A DNA stretch of 64,000 bases, taken from Pseudoalteromonas sp. GCY. GTDB lineage: Bacteria; Pseudomonadota; Gammaproteobacteria; Enterobacterales; Alteromonadaceae. Position 1 is the first letter of the stretch. Every line of letters begins with the position of its first letter. Positions 37,923 through 46,602 of this stretch are shown piece after piece. The stretch is from the NCBI RefSeq assembly GCF_016695175.1, contig NZ_CP068022.1, positions 62,001-126,000 on the forward strand, given 5' to 3'. Under the pieces are notes generated by a model. It was not told the DNA's origin, made no database searches, and saw only the letters and a list, made by a program, of their open reading frames with translations. The position numbers and the translations under genes are program-made.

Positions 37923-38418
37923 CGCGCTACTCTTCCAAAGTGTTTGGTTTGCTGCATTATTTTTTCAAGCAGACGCGCTTTGGTTGATGTTGGTTGGCTG
38001 TCTCGTTATGCTCGCAGGGCACCAAAATAAGCGTCTCAATTTGGTGCTTGCGCTCGTGGGGCCCGCCATAGGAATGGGCATTGAATTGATTGCGGTCAAA
38101 ACCCAGCTCATCAATTACCAAGGTAGTGAGTTACTTCCGCTTTGGCTTTGGGTTTTGTGGGTTGCCTTGGTGCTGACAATAAATAATGCACTTTCCAAAC
38201 TATTAACACTCAAAGCGCCGATATTGCTAGTGATATTTTTGGTCTGTGCGCCACCAAGCTATCTTGGTGCAGCTAACTTTGATGTAGTTTCTATCTCAAT
38301 GCCTTGGTACATTTTTTGGCCAGCATTTGGCGCGCTGTGGAGTGTGGGGTTCTACCTGATAGTGAGTTTTAATCGCATTTTATGGGGTACAAAGCTTGCG
38401 CAGATGCCAGCAAATTGA
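37894..38418 (+). CDS. DUF2878 inner-membrane protein
   Basis: 174 residues almost entirely hydrophobic, with about six membrane segments, starting MSVLKHWITNALLFQSVWFA. DUF2878 genes are typically the last of this lipid cluster. Function unknown. The next 150 bases hold the hupB promoter. Confidence 0.8.
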   Translation: MSVLKHWITNALLFQSVWFAALFFQADALWLMLVGCLVMLAGHQNKRLNLVLALVGPAIGMGIELIAVKTQLINYQGSELLPLWLWVLWVALVLTINNALSKLLTLKAPILLVIFLVCAPPSYLGAANFDVVSISMPWYIFWPAFGALWSVGFYLIVSFNRILWGTKLAQMPAN

Positions 38419-38572
38419 TAGCGTTTGATTACAAACCCACAGGATCCGGGGCGAAACGCAATAAAATAATAAATATTTCGTCGAATTTCGCAATTTTGGG
38501 GTTGCACATAAACGCAAAATGCATAAACATAGGTTTTGCTTAGGCAAATTATAAAGTTATAGGAATCTAATA

Positions 38573-38848
38573 ATGAATAAAGCTCAACTAGTTGAAAAGA
38601 TGGCGGCAGACGCAGAGATTTCAAAAGCAGCGGCAACTCGTGCTTTGGAAGCGTTTACTGGCGCAGTAACTAACACACTAAAAGATGGCGGTTCTGTTGC
38701 TTTAGTTGGTTTTGGCACATTCTCAGTAAAAGAGCGCGCTGCGCGTACTGGTCGTAACCCACAAACTGGCGCTGAAATCCAAATCCCAGCTGCGAACATT
38801 CCTTCGTTCAAAGCAGGTAAAGGCCTAAAAGACCAAGTAAATCTTTAA
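38573..38848 (+). CDS. hupB: DNA-binding protein HU-beta
   Basis: 91 residues, canonical [22 protein letters not shown] starts the helical dimer body; [20 protein letters not shown] is the DNA-binding arm signature. VALVGFGTF and KERAARTGR resemble HupB more than HupA. AGGAA lies before the ATG. Followed by a strong terminator. Confidence 0.97.
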   Translation: MNKAQLVEKMAADAEISKAAATRALEAFTGAVTNTLKDGGSVALVGFGTFSVKERAARTGRNPQTGAEIQIPAANIPSFKAGKGLKDQVNL

Positions 38849-38866
38849 TCCACTCGCTGGACAAGG

Positions 38867-38894
38867 AAAACCTCCCAAGTCGGAGGTTTTTTTT
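38867..38894 (+). terminator. Intrinsic terminator of hupB
   Basis: A 9-bp stem AAAACCTCC / GGAGGTTTT with a 6-base loop and a run of eight T residues directly after hupB. Confidence 0.9.
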
Positions 38895-38993
38895 ATACCT
38901 ATCATATTCATTATAATTGATACCGCTATCTTGAATTTGCTACCATCACCCCAATCTTGTATTTTTATCTAATAAGTTATTTAATCTGTTTTC

Positions 38994-39470
38994 ATGAAGC
39001 GTTCTAACCTTTTTGCCGTTATGTCATTACTCATGTTGTTATGGGTAACTGCTGCGTGCGCGACAGGAACGCCTGATTATCACTTTTCCCATACTGGTGA
39101 TACTAACAGCACGAGCTTCGAAAACATCACCCAGAAGGGCCTCGCTGACTCCAATCAGTTACCCAGTAAGCCAAGTTCTGCGACTCCAATAAAGCTCAGT
39201 GGTGAAACCACACATCACGAAAAGGGCTTATTGCCGGAACGTGAGCGTACTAGCCACCCTAGTTATTTTCTACATCCTAAACAACAAGCCGAATATGCGC
39301 TTGTATTTGAGCTTGCAGCAGAAAAATATGTACCGGCCTCAGTCTATGACATCAATAGACCTAAACCCGTGCCTTGGTATATGTGTGATACTCGGCCAAA
39401 TAATGGCTTTATCGACAACTGTAAGCCGGCAAACTTAACCTTCAAAGGCAGCCTCAACTTCGCCTCATAA
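38994..39470 (+). CDS. Exported 158-residue leader protein upstream of secD (candidate arrest peptide)
   Basis: Signal peptide MKRSNLFAVMSLLMLLWVTAACA, with either signal-peptidase-I cleavage (ACA-TG) or an atypical lipobox. The rest is Ser/Thr/Pro-rich and looks disordered, with a distinct C-terminus (PKPVPWYMCDTRPNNGF, then two further Lys-rich turns ending NFAS). No enzyme family is recognised. In Vibrio the 159-residue exported VemP stalls the ribosome near its end and so opens the mRNA structure before secD2. This gene has the same size, signal and place and is followed by a stem-loop array before secD. No VemP-like motif is visible, so the role is inferred. No clear ribosome-binding site. 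Confidence 0.7.
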   Translation: MKRSNLFAVMSLLMLLWVTAACATGTPDYHFSHTGDTNSTSFENITQKGLADSNQLPSKPSSATPIKLSGETTHHEKGLLPERERTSHPSYFLHPKQQAEYALVFELAAEKYVPASVYDINRPKPVPWYMCDTRPNNGFIDNCKPANLTFKGSLNFAS

Positions 39471-39581
39471 TCATTATCTACTACCAATAAAGCACCCAAA
39501 TAGTAGTTTTTGATACCAGCACCCTAACGTCTGTATGAACAGTATTCGTTAGCAAATCGGTATCGCTCAGATAGATAATGA
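39471..39581 (+). promoter_or_regulatory. Nested stem-loop between leader and secD (candidate translational switch)
   Basis: Outer stem: TCATTATCTA (39471-39480, directly after the leader stop) pairs perfectly with TAGATAATGA (39572-39581), which ends seven bases before the secD ATG and covers part of its weak GAG ribosome-binding site. Inside it: GATACC/GGTATC (39512-39517/39559-39564), CTAACG/CGTTAG (39524-39529/39547-39552) and CTGT/ACAG with an ATGA loop. CTACTA/TAGTAG (39478-39483/39501-39506) could compete. A ribosome halted at the leader's end would cover the left arm of the outer stem. Confidence 0.65.
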
Positions 39582-39588
39582 GAAAAAT

Positions 39589-41421
39589 ATGAAAGATATA
39601 AATTCGCCAACGAGGCCATCAACCCCTCGTGGTGCCAACGCGCGTGCAAAACGCTTTTTTACTGCGCTTATTGTGTTCCTGTTGATCCTTTGTGCACTAC
39701 CAAACTTGTATCCCAATAAGAATTTGATTCAAATTCAAGCAAGTAGTAACGAGGTTGTGTCTCTGTCGCTGCCTGAGCTTAAATCTCAGTTAGAAGGAGA
39801 GGGATTCAAAGTCAAGCAAATCGAGTCTCATCAAGGTGGCTATTTAGTTGAACTTGAAAACCGCACGCTAACCGCCGAAGCGCGTGCTTATATGGCTGAG
39901 TCTCACTCAAAGCTAAGTGTTAAGGTTGTTAGTACTTCGACGATGCCACAGTGGTTAGAAAGCACAGGACTCAAACCTATCAAGCTAGGACTAGACTTGG
40001 ACGGCGGTGTGTTGTTCGTACTCAAGGTTGACACAGAACAAGCGGCACAAAATAAATTGCAGTCACTCGCAGACGAAGCCAATAGCCTACGGATCAAAAA
40101 TCGTTATCGTAATCTATCTATTCCTCAAGTTATCAGTGGCGAGCAGGTTGAGGTCATAGCTAAAGCGCAAGGGCAAAATGAACTCGTTGCGCTTATTGCT
40201 ACACTGCGCGAACTCTATCCACAATTTACCAATACAACTCATAAACAAGGCAGTTTAACGAAAGTTAATTTCCGTTTTGCCGAAGCGAAAAAAGCAGAGT
40301 TCGATAAGCAGTTAATGACCCAAGCGCTGTCTACTTTACGTTCGCGTATTGAGGAACTCGGGATCACAGAAGCGGTTACGCAACGTCAAGGCACTAATTA
40401 TATACGAATTGAATTACCTGGCGTGCAAGACCCAGAACAAGCCAAGCGTATTATCGGCGCAACAGCAAAGCTTTCATTTCATGCATTACAAGAAATGGGA
40501 GGTCAAAAATTAAAGGATAAATCTGGCGCTCTGGTTTCAGTCGACCCAGTTGCCATTTTTGGCGGAGATGAAATAGAGTCCGCAACAGCAGGAAGAGACG
40601 AATACGGAAAGCCTTTAGTGCAACTATTCTTATCTTCTCAAGGTGGTGAAAAGATAAACCGATTTTCTAGAAACAATGTTGGTAAACCAATGGCCACCGT
40701 ATTCAGCGAATATTACGCGGATACAAAAGGAGAGATTAAGCGCAAAACCGAAGTGATTTCCGTAGCCACTATTCAACAAGTATTAAATACCCGATTCAGT
40801 ATTACCAATATGCAGTCAATGGAACGTGCGCAGGAGTTAGCATTACTGTTGCGGGCGGGTTCTCTAGACGCACCAATCACCATTGTGAAAGAGCAAACCA
40901 TTGGTCCTTCATTGGGCGAAAAGAATATTGAAAGCGGCTTTAAAGCTTTGGCGTTAGGGCTAAGCCTAACTTTGCTGTTTATGGCAGTATGGTATCGCAA
41001 GCTAGGCGCAGTGGCCATTACCTCATTACTGGTAAACTTAGTTTGCCTGATTGGATTAATGTCGCTGCTTCCTGGTGTTGTGCTTACCTTACCCGGCATT
41101 GCGGGCTTGGTTTTGACTATCGGTATGGCCGTCGACACCAATGTTATTATTTTTGAGCGAGTTCGCGAATTAAGGCGTAAAGGCATTGGGATGGTTACTG
41201 CATTAAAGCAAGGTTATCAACAAGCCATGTCGAGCATTATCGATGCCAACTTAACCACGATGATAACTGCTCTTATCCTACTTGGTATCGGTTATGGACC
41301 AGTAAAAGGGTTCGCGATCACCTTGGCGCTGGGCATAGTAACCAGTATTTTCGCCGGTGTGGTCGTCTCCGGTATGTTATCAGAATCTCTTTATTCAAAA
41401 TCACGTAAAGGCGCAAAGTAA
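39589..41421 (+). CDS. secD: Protein translocase subunit SecD (paralog outside the yajC locus)
   Basis: 610 residues. TM1 (FFTALIVFLLILCALPNLYP), periplasmic P1 with GLKPIKLGLDLDGGVLFVL, SRIEELGITEAVTQRQGTNY and IRIELPGVQDP, then five C-terminal TMs with GLVLTIGMAVDTNVIIFERV (the D(x)4 proton/sodium-relay motif) and SSIIDANLTTMITALILL. It uses the ion gradient to help export after SecA. There is no yajC/tgt beside it, so it is probably the second SecDF set known in vibrios and relatives. Confidence 0.93.
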   Translation: MKDINSPTRPSTPRGANARAKRFFTALIVFLLILCALPNLYPNKNLIQIQASSNEVVSLSLPELKSQLEGEGFKVKQIESHQGGYLVELENRTLTAEARAYMAESHSKLSVKVVSTSTMPQWLESTGLKPIKLGLDLDGGVLFVLKVDTEQAAQNKLQSLADEANSLRIKNRYRNLSIPQVISGEQVEVIAKAQGQNELVALIATLRELYPQFTNTTHKQGSLTKVNFRFAEAKKAEFDKQLMTQALSTLRSRIEELGITEAVTQRQGTNYIRIELPGVQDPEQAKRIIGATAKLSFHALQEMGGQKLKDKSGALVSVDPVAIFGGDEIESATAGRDEYGKPLVQLFLSSQGGEKINRFSRNNVGKPMATVFSEYYADTKGEIKRKTEVISVATIQQVLNTRFSITNMQSMERAQELALLLRAGSLDAPITIVKEQTIGPSLGEKNIESGFKALALGLSLTLLFMAVWYRKLGAVAITSLLVNLVCLIGLMSLLPGVVLTLPGIAGLVLTIGMAVDTNVIIFERVRELRRKGIGMVTALKQGYQQAMSSIIDANLTTMITALILLGIGYGPVKGFAITLALGIVTSIFAGVVVSGMLSESLYSKSRKGAK

Positions 41422-41422
41422 A

Positions 41423-42334
41423 ATGACAAGTAAGACGCAAAAGGCAAGATTCGTCGGGCTAATTTCTGGATTGTTACTTGTCCTTGCAAGTCTCATAGCC
41501 ATCGCCCAAAAAGGCATTGTATTAGGCCAAGACTTTACCGGCGGTTACGTTACGGTTATCGACTTACCCAAGCAAAAGAGCCAAACAGAAATGCAAAACA
41601 AGCTAGCTGAGCTTGGTGTTCAAGATGCGCGAATCGATCTACAAAACGATGGTAGCTGGCGAGTTTTCCAAACCCCTCAGTCCACCGATGAAACACACGT
41701 CAAACAGTGGATAGAAGGACTTGAAACACAATGGCAAGCAAGCGTATTAGACGCCAGTTATCTTGGTGCGCAGGTGGGTAATGAGTTAATCGAACAAGGT
41801 GGCCTTGCAGGTATATTCGCATTACTTAGTGTATTGATTTACTTGGCGTTTAGATTTGAGTGGCGCTTGGCAGTCTCCGCAAGTATCGCGCTTTTTCATG
41901 ATGTGATTGTGACGCTTGGTTTGTTTGCAATAACGCAAGTAGAGTTTGACTTAACTGTGCTTGCAGCGCTGCTGGCGATTATTGGTTACTCACTCAACGA
42001 TTCGATTGTAATTGGTGACAGAGTTAGGGAGCTTTTGTTCGAAGAGCAGTGGAAAACCAGCCCCGTGGGCAATACCATAGACCAAGCGATAAAGGATTCA
42101 ATGAGCCGCACGCTTATCACCTCATTAACGACGCTCACAACGGTGTTAGCGATATGGTGGTTAGGCGGTGCTGGACTTAATAGTTTTGCCATGGCGTTGT
42201 GTTGTGGCATTCTCATTGGTACTTTGTCTTCCTTGGCAATTAGCGCAACTTTACCGCAGTTTCTAGGGTTGTCATTTAATAACTACCTAAAAGAAGAATC
42301 TGAGGCAGCGAAACAGCAACTCGCTGAGCCATAA
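41423..42334 (+). CDS. secF: Protein translocase subunit SecF
   Basis: 303 residues from ATG 41423, one base after the secD stop, preferred over an upstream in-frame start that would overlap secD. TM1 then GIVLGQDFTGGYVTVI; the cytoplasmic end TMs carry SIALFHDVIVTLGLFAI, LLAIIGYSLNDSIVIGDRVR and DSMSRTLITSLTTLTTVL, the SecF signature. Works as a SecD-SecF complex. Closed by a terminator. Confidence 0.94.
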   Translation: MTSKTQKARFVGLISGLLLVLASLIAIAQKGIVLGQDFTGGYVTVIDLPKQKSQTEMQNKLAELGVQDARIDLQNDGSWRVFQTPQSTDETHVKQWIEGLETQWQASVLDASYLGAQVGNELIEQGGLAGIFALLSVLIYLAFRFEWRLAVSASIALFHDVIVTLGLFAITQVEFDLTVLAALLAIIGYSLNDSIVIGDRVRELLFEEQWKTSPVGNTIDQAIKDSMSRTLITSLTTLTTVLAIWWLGGAGLNSFAMALCCGILIGTLSSLAISATLPQFLGLSFNNYLKEESEAAKQQLAEP

Positions 42335-42351
42335 GCGTTATATCCGATTTA

Positions 42352-42384
42352 GGTTAAAAAAGTAGCAATTGCTCTTTTTTAACC
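42352..42384 (+). terminator. Intrinsic terminator of secDF
   Basis: An 11-bp stem GGTTAAAAAAG / CTTTTTTAACC, one bulged T, then AGC/GCT with an AATT loop. The six-T stretch forms its 3' arm. Confidence 0.8.
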
Positions 42385-42435
42385 TTGTCGTGCTGATGTA
42401 TAATCCGCACTTCGAAAGGAGCCGGATAAGGATTA

Positions 42436-42864
42436 ATGTCAAAATATAGTTATCAAACTCGGTGCGGGAAAGTAACCCTCTGGACCGAGCAAAATATCCT
42501 CTTTGCCTGTTTCGAAGGAAATATTAATGAGTCTATGATCCATTATTTTTCTAGGGCATTAGAGCAATGTCGAACTGAGATCCACGCATCGACATGGGGT
42601 TACATAAGTTATTCGGAAAAGGCCATAGCTGCGACACCAGAAGCCTACAAGTTACTGGTAAACACAGCAAAGCGCTGTTTGCAGTTAGGCTGTGTTAGTG
42701 CTGCGTATGTGTTGAAGTCGGCAATTGCGAAAAGCCAGATTGAAAAAATGCGCAAAGAAATAGGTATGCCAGAACCATTAAATCAAGTTTTATTTGCTGA
42801 TGTAAGCGCTGCCATTGAGTTTGTAAAAAGTACTTTAGCTACACCTGAAAAGTTGTCGGTATAA
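42436..42864 (+). CDS. STAS-like / unknown small cytoplasmic protein
   Basis: 142 residues, no signal peptide. The layout (GKVTLWTEQNILFACFEGNI, helix, WGYISYSEKAIAATPEAYKL, helix, AAYVLKSAIAKSQIEKM, then VLFADVSAAIEFV) suggests an alternating beta/alpha fold such as STAS/SpoIIAA-like proteins. ATG 42436 has AAGGA four bases upstream. No operon partner. Function unknown. Confidence 0.6.
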   Translation: MSKYSYQTRCGKVTLWTEQNILFACFEGNINESMIHYFSRALEQCRTEIHASTWGYISYSEKAIAATPEAYKLLVNTAKRCLQLGCVSAAYVLKSAIAKSQIEKMRKEIGMPEPLNQVLFADVSAAIEFVKSTLATPEKLSV

Positions 42865-42918
42865 GACATCCTAATTCTATATATAAGTGACATTGCCTAT
42901 TGGGACGAGCATTTATAA

Positions 42919-43287
42919 TCAGTTTGATTGCGCCTTCACTGTTAAGGCTTCATTGGGCCGCATCTCGCAACGTGCGATGATGCGGTTGTTTTTATCTTCT
43001 TCCTGTCTAAGCAACATGCCTTCGTTATTTTTTGTCCACCATACAAACCCATCACCTTGATATTTTGCACCGCTGGCTGAACGAGCAATCTTCATCTTAA
43101 CCACTTGTTCGTTAAAATGGACAGTTGCTTTATCACTGTCGTTGTAGTCAACCTTTATCACCGAATTATTATCGCATTGATAGCGACTAAGTGTTTCACT
43201 AAGCTCAATTTTACGATTTGAAGTGTCCTCGCCACATGCACTGAGAACAGCGGTAATTAAAACAGCAAAGGCAATTTGAGATTTCAT
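42919..43287 (-). CDS. MliC-like lysozyme-inhibitor lipoprotein
   Basis: 122 residues. Lipoprotein signal MKSQIAFAVLITAVLSAC. The mature part matches the MliC/PliC fold: YQCDNNSVIKVDYNDSD, ATVHFNEQVVKMKIARSASG, KYQGDGFVWWTKNNEGML and a late Cys (ARCEMRP), giving the conserved disulfide and the SASGAKY loop that enters the lysozyme active site. It would protect periplasmic murein from C-type lysozyme. Monocistronic. Confidence 0.82.
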   Translation of the reverse strand: MKSQIAFAVLITAVLSACGEDTSNRKIELSETLSRYQCDNNSVIKVDYNDSDKATVHFNEQVVKMKIARSASGAKYQGDGFVWWTKNNEGMLLRQEEDKNNRIIARCEMRPNEALTVKAQSN

Positions 43288-43383
43288 AAACAGACTCCGG
43301 CGAGAAAAAGACGGTATCTGATAATTTAGCGTAAACGGATGAAGTTAAGGTGAATAGTGCGATTACAAGGAAATAAAAAGCAG

Positions 43384-43408
43384 CATAAAAAAGGCCCAAT
43401 GGGCCTTT
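43384..43408 (-). terminator. Intrinsic terminator of the second RND operon
   Basis: On the minus strand AAAGGCCC / GGGCCTTT with a 3-base loop followed by a T-run, 20 bases after the pump stop codon. Confidence 0.8.
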
Positions 43409-43426
43409 GAACATGATTACAAGTTA

Positions 43427-46400
43427 TTAATCGTTTACTGGAATAGTACTCTGCGCTTCGCGTATTTTCGGCGTGTATAATCGCTTAGTCATCGCCATAA
43501 AGAAAATAGGCGTAAACAATAGACCAAATAAGGTAACCCCTATCATTCCTGAGAATACTGCAATCCCCATAGTTTCGCGCATTTCAGCACCCGCACCAGT
43601 TGCAAGTACCAAAGGTACAACTCCTGCGGTGAAGGCAATCGACGTCATCAGAATAGGTCGTAAACGTAGTTTACATGCCTCAATAATTGACTCCAAATTA
43701 GTCTTGCCTTGCTCGTACTCTTCTTTGGCAAATTCCACCATTAGGATTGCGTTTTTACACGCCAAAGCAACCAAAACGATAAGAGCAATCTGGGTAAAGA
43801 TATTATTATCGCCGCCTGTTAGCCATACCCCAACCAATGCTGACAGTATCGTCATTGGCACAATGAGAATGATTGCAAATGGTAGCTTTAGGCTTTCGTA
43901 TTGCGATGCCAAAACCATAAATACCAAGAGTACAACCAGTGGGAAGATATACACCATCACGTTACCCGCTAGGATCTGCTGATAGGTGACTTCAGTCCAC
44001 TCAAATGCCATGCCTTCGCTAAGCGTTTCGTTTAGCACCGCTTCAATTGCCATTTGCGCTTGATCCGAAGAATAGCCGGGCGCAGGGCTGCCATTTAACT
44101 CGGCAGTAGGATACCCGTTATAGTGCATAACACGATCAGGTCCCGTTGTCGGCGTGACTTTGAGTACCGCGCCAAGTGGCACCATTTGACCATAGTTGTT
44201 TCTTACTTTGTAAGACAAAATTTGTGCAGGATCTGAGCGAAAGTTCGCGTCAGCCTGAGCGGTGACCTGATAAGTGCGGCCAAATAAGTTAAAGTCATTG
44301 ACGTACATTGAACCTAAATAGATCTGTAATGCATTAAACACTTCCTCGAGCGGTACGCCTTGTACCATTGCTTGCTCACGGTCGATATCAATGTCCATTT
44401 GTGGTACTTGGATCCTAAAGCTTGAGTACAGTCCCATTAGCTCCGGTTGCTGCTGCGCTTTTGCGATCACTGCTTGTAAGTCCGAGAATAGCTTCTCAAA
44501 GCCAAGGTTTGCTCTATCTTCAATTTGCAGTTTAAAACCACCAGTGGTGCCTAACCCTTGTATTGGTGGCGGTGGGAAAACCGCGACAAACGCTTCATCT
44601 ATGATGGCAAACTTCTGATTAAGCTGCGCAGCGATTGAAGACGCATACAACTCTGGCGATGTGCGATTTTCAAATTTGTCTAGGGCAACAAATACAATCC
44701 CGCTATTTGGGCTGTTTGTAAAGCCATTTACTGAAAGCCCAGGAAAAGACACGGAATGTAAAACGCCTCGAGTCTGTAGTGCAATTTGTTCCATCTCGCG
44801 TACAACGGCTTCTGTTCTATCCAAACTTGCAGCGTCTGGCAGTTGTGCAATCGCAACAAGATACTGTTTGTCCTGCTGTGGAATAAAGCCACCAGGGATT
44901 GTGCTAAACAACTTAGTGGTGGCAAAAATTAACCCTAAATAAACCACCAAAACAATGGTGCTCAGTCTAATAAGTTTTTTTACCAGTCCAACATAGCCGT
45001 GAGCGGCCTTATCAAAAAAGCGATTAAACGGTTTGAATAACCACTGACCAAACAATTTATCTAACACCATTGTGAGTTTGTCTGGTTTAGCGCCGTGCGG
45101 CTTTAACAGTAGTGCAGCTAGCGCCGGTGATAGTGTTAATGAGTTAAACGCCGAGATCAGCGTCGAAATCGTGATCGTGAGTGCAAACTGTTTATAAAAC
45201 TGGCCTGACAACCCAGTAATAAATGCAGTTGGAATAAACACTGCACAAAGCACCAATGCAATCGCTATAATAGGGCCTGTCACCTCTGACATCGCTTGTT
45301 TAGTCGCCTCAAAGGGCGCAAGGCCGTTTTCAATATTACGCTCAACGTTTTCAACCACGACGATGGCATCATCGACTACGATACCAATTGCTAGTACCAA
45401 ACCAAACAACGACAAAGTATTGATAGAAACACCAAGCCACTGCATTGCGGCAAAAGTACCAACTAACGATACAGGCACTGCCACCAGCGGAATAATAGAA
45501 GCGCGCCATGTTTGCAAGAATAAGATAACAACCAATACAACAAGTACGATGGCTTCTAATAATGTCGAAATTACCGCATCGATTGAGCCACGAACAAAAA
45601 TTGTCGGATCGTAAACGATATCGTATTCAACCCCTTCAGGAAAACGTGTCGATAACTCTTTCATGGTTTCACGCACCTGATCCGACAGCTCTATCGCGTT
45701 AGAACCAGGACGCTGGAAAATCGGCATTGCCACCGCTTCGTTACCATCTAGCAAAGCTCTTAACGCGTAGTTATCTTGTCCAAGCTCAACTCGGCCAATG
45801 TCTTTGAGTCTAGTGATCGCACCATCGCCTGATACGCTAACAATAATATTGCCAAATTCACTGGTATCTGCCAAACGGCCTTTAACGTTTAACAGAATTT
45901 GGAATTGATTTTCATTGGTTGTGGGTTGAGCACCCAAAGAGCCAGCTGCCACTTGGCGATTTTGTTGTTGGATTGCTCGGACCACATCGCTTGCGGTTAA
46001 GTTTCTTTCAGCCAGTTGCTCAGGGTTTAGCCATATCCGCAACGCGTATTTACCGCCGCCGAATAGCTTTACATCACCCACTCCCGGCAAGCGCGCTATC
46101 TGATCTTTGACATAAATATCGGCATAGTTAGAGAGGTAGCTTGTATCATGCGAGCCACTTGGCGATACCAAGTGCACCACCATAGTGAGATCTGGTGACG
46201 CCTTCTCAGCCACAACCCCTAAACGTTGTACTTCTTGCGGTAATCTTGGAATAGCGCTATTTACACGGTTTTGTACTTGAACTTGGGCACGGTCCAGGTC
46301 AGTACCAAGTGCAAAAGTCACAGTAAGCGTTAAACGACCATCACTGGTTGCTTGAGAAAACATATACAGCATGTTCTCAACACCATTGATCTCTTGCTCA

Positions 46401-46600
46401 AGCGGCGTTGCAACGGTTTCAGCAATGACTTTTGGGTTTGCACCGGGGTAGGTTGCAGATACCACAACCGTCGGCGGTACTACCTCTGGATACTCACTCA
46501 CGGGAAGCTGAAAAAGGGAAATGGCCCCTGCGATTAATATCACGAGCGACATCATCGCCGCAAAAATAGGCCGCTTAATGAAAAAATGGGAAAATTTCAT
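43427..46600 (-). CDS. HAE-1 RND multidrug pump (MexF/OqxB type)
   Basis: 1057 residues. KFSHFFIKRPIFAAMMSLVI starts TM1; TYPGANPKVIAETVATPLEQ, TM4 with GLVLAIGIVVDDAIVVVENV (double Asp of the proton relay), FPPPPIQGLGTTGGF typical of the MexF/OqxB branch, and TM10 with ACKNAILMVEFAKEEY. It should export hydrophobic or aromatic compounds and antibiotics as an AcrB-like trimer. Two bases after the adaptor stop, same operon. No outer-membrane factor gene adjacent. Confidence 0.94.
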   Translation of the reverse strand: MKFSHFFIKRPIFAAMMSLVILIAGAISLFQLPVSEYPEVVPPTVVVSATYPGANPKVIAETVATPLEQEINGVENMLYMFSQATSDGRLTLTVTFALGTDLDRAQVQVQNRVNSAIPRLPQEVQRLGVVAEKASPDLTMVVHLVSPSGSHDTSYLSNYADIYVKDQIARLPGVGDVKLFGGGKYALRIWLNPEQLAERNLTASDVVRAIQQQNRQVAAGSLGAQPTTNENQFQILLNVKGRLADTSEFGNIIVSVSGDGAITRLKDIGRVELGQDNYALRALLDGNEAVAMPIFQRPGSNAIELSDQVRETMKELSTRFPEGVEYDIVYDPTIFVRGSIDAVISTLLEAIVLVVLVVILFLQTWRASIIPLVAVPVSLVGTFAAMQWLGVSINTLSLFGLVLAIGIVVDDAIVVVENVERNIENGLAPFEATKQAMSEVTGPIIAIALVLCAVFIPTAFITGLSGQFYKQFALTITISTLISAFNSLTLSPALAALLLKPHGAKPDKLTMVLDKLFGQWLFKPFNRFFDKAAHGYVGLVKKLIRLSTIVLVVYLGLIFATTKLFSTIPGGFIPQQDKQYLVAIAQLPDAASLDRTEAVVREMEQIALQTRGVLHSVSFPGLSVNGFTNSPNSGIVFVALDKFENRTSPELYASSIAAQLNQKFAIIDEAFVAVFPPPPIQGLGTTGGFKLQIEDRANLGFEKLFSDLQAVIAKAQQQPELMGLYSSFRIQVPQMDIDIDREQAMVQGVPLEEVFNALQIYLGSMYVNDFNLFGRTYQVTAQADANFRSDPAQILSYKVRNNYGQMVPLGAVLKVTPTTGPDRVMHYNGYPTAELNGSPAPGYSSDQAQMAIEAVLNETLSEGMAFEWTEVTYQQILAGNVMVYIFPLVVLLVFMVLASQYESLKLPFAIILIVPMTILSALVGVWLTGGDNNIFTQIALIVLVALACKNAILMVEFAKEEYEQGKTNLESIIEACKLRLRPILMTSIAFTAGVVPLVLATGAGAEMRETMGIAVFSGMIGVTLFGLLFTPIFFMAMTKRLYTPKIREAQSTIPVND

Positions 46601-46602
46601 TA

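Noticed and set aside
39589..42334. secD/secF as an RND drug pump
   Set aside because: They share the RND superfamily fold, but the SecD and SecF motifs and the split into two genes are clear.
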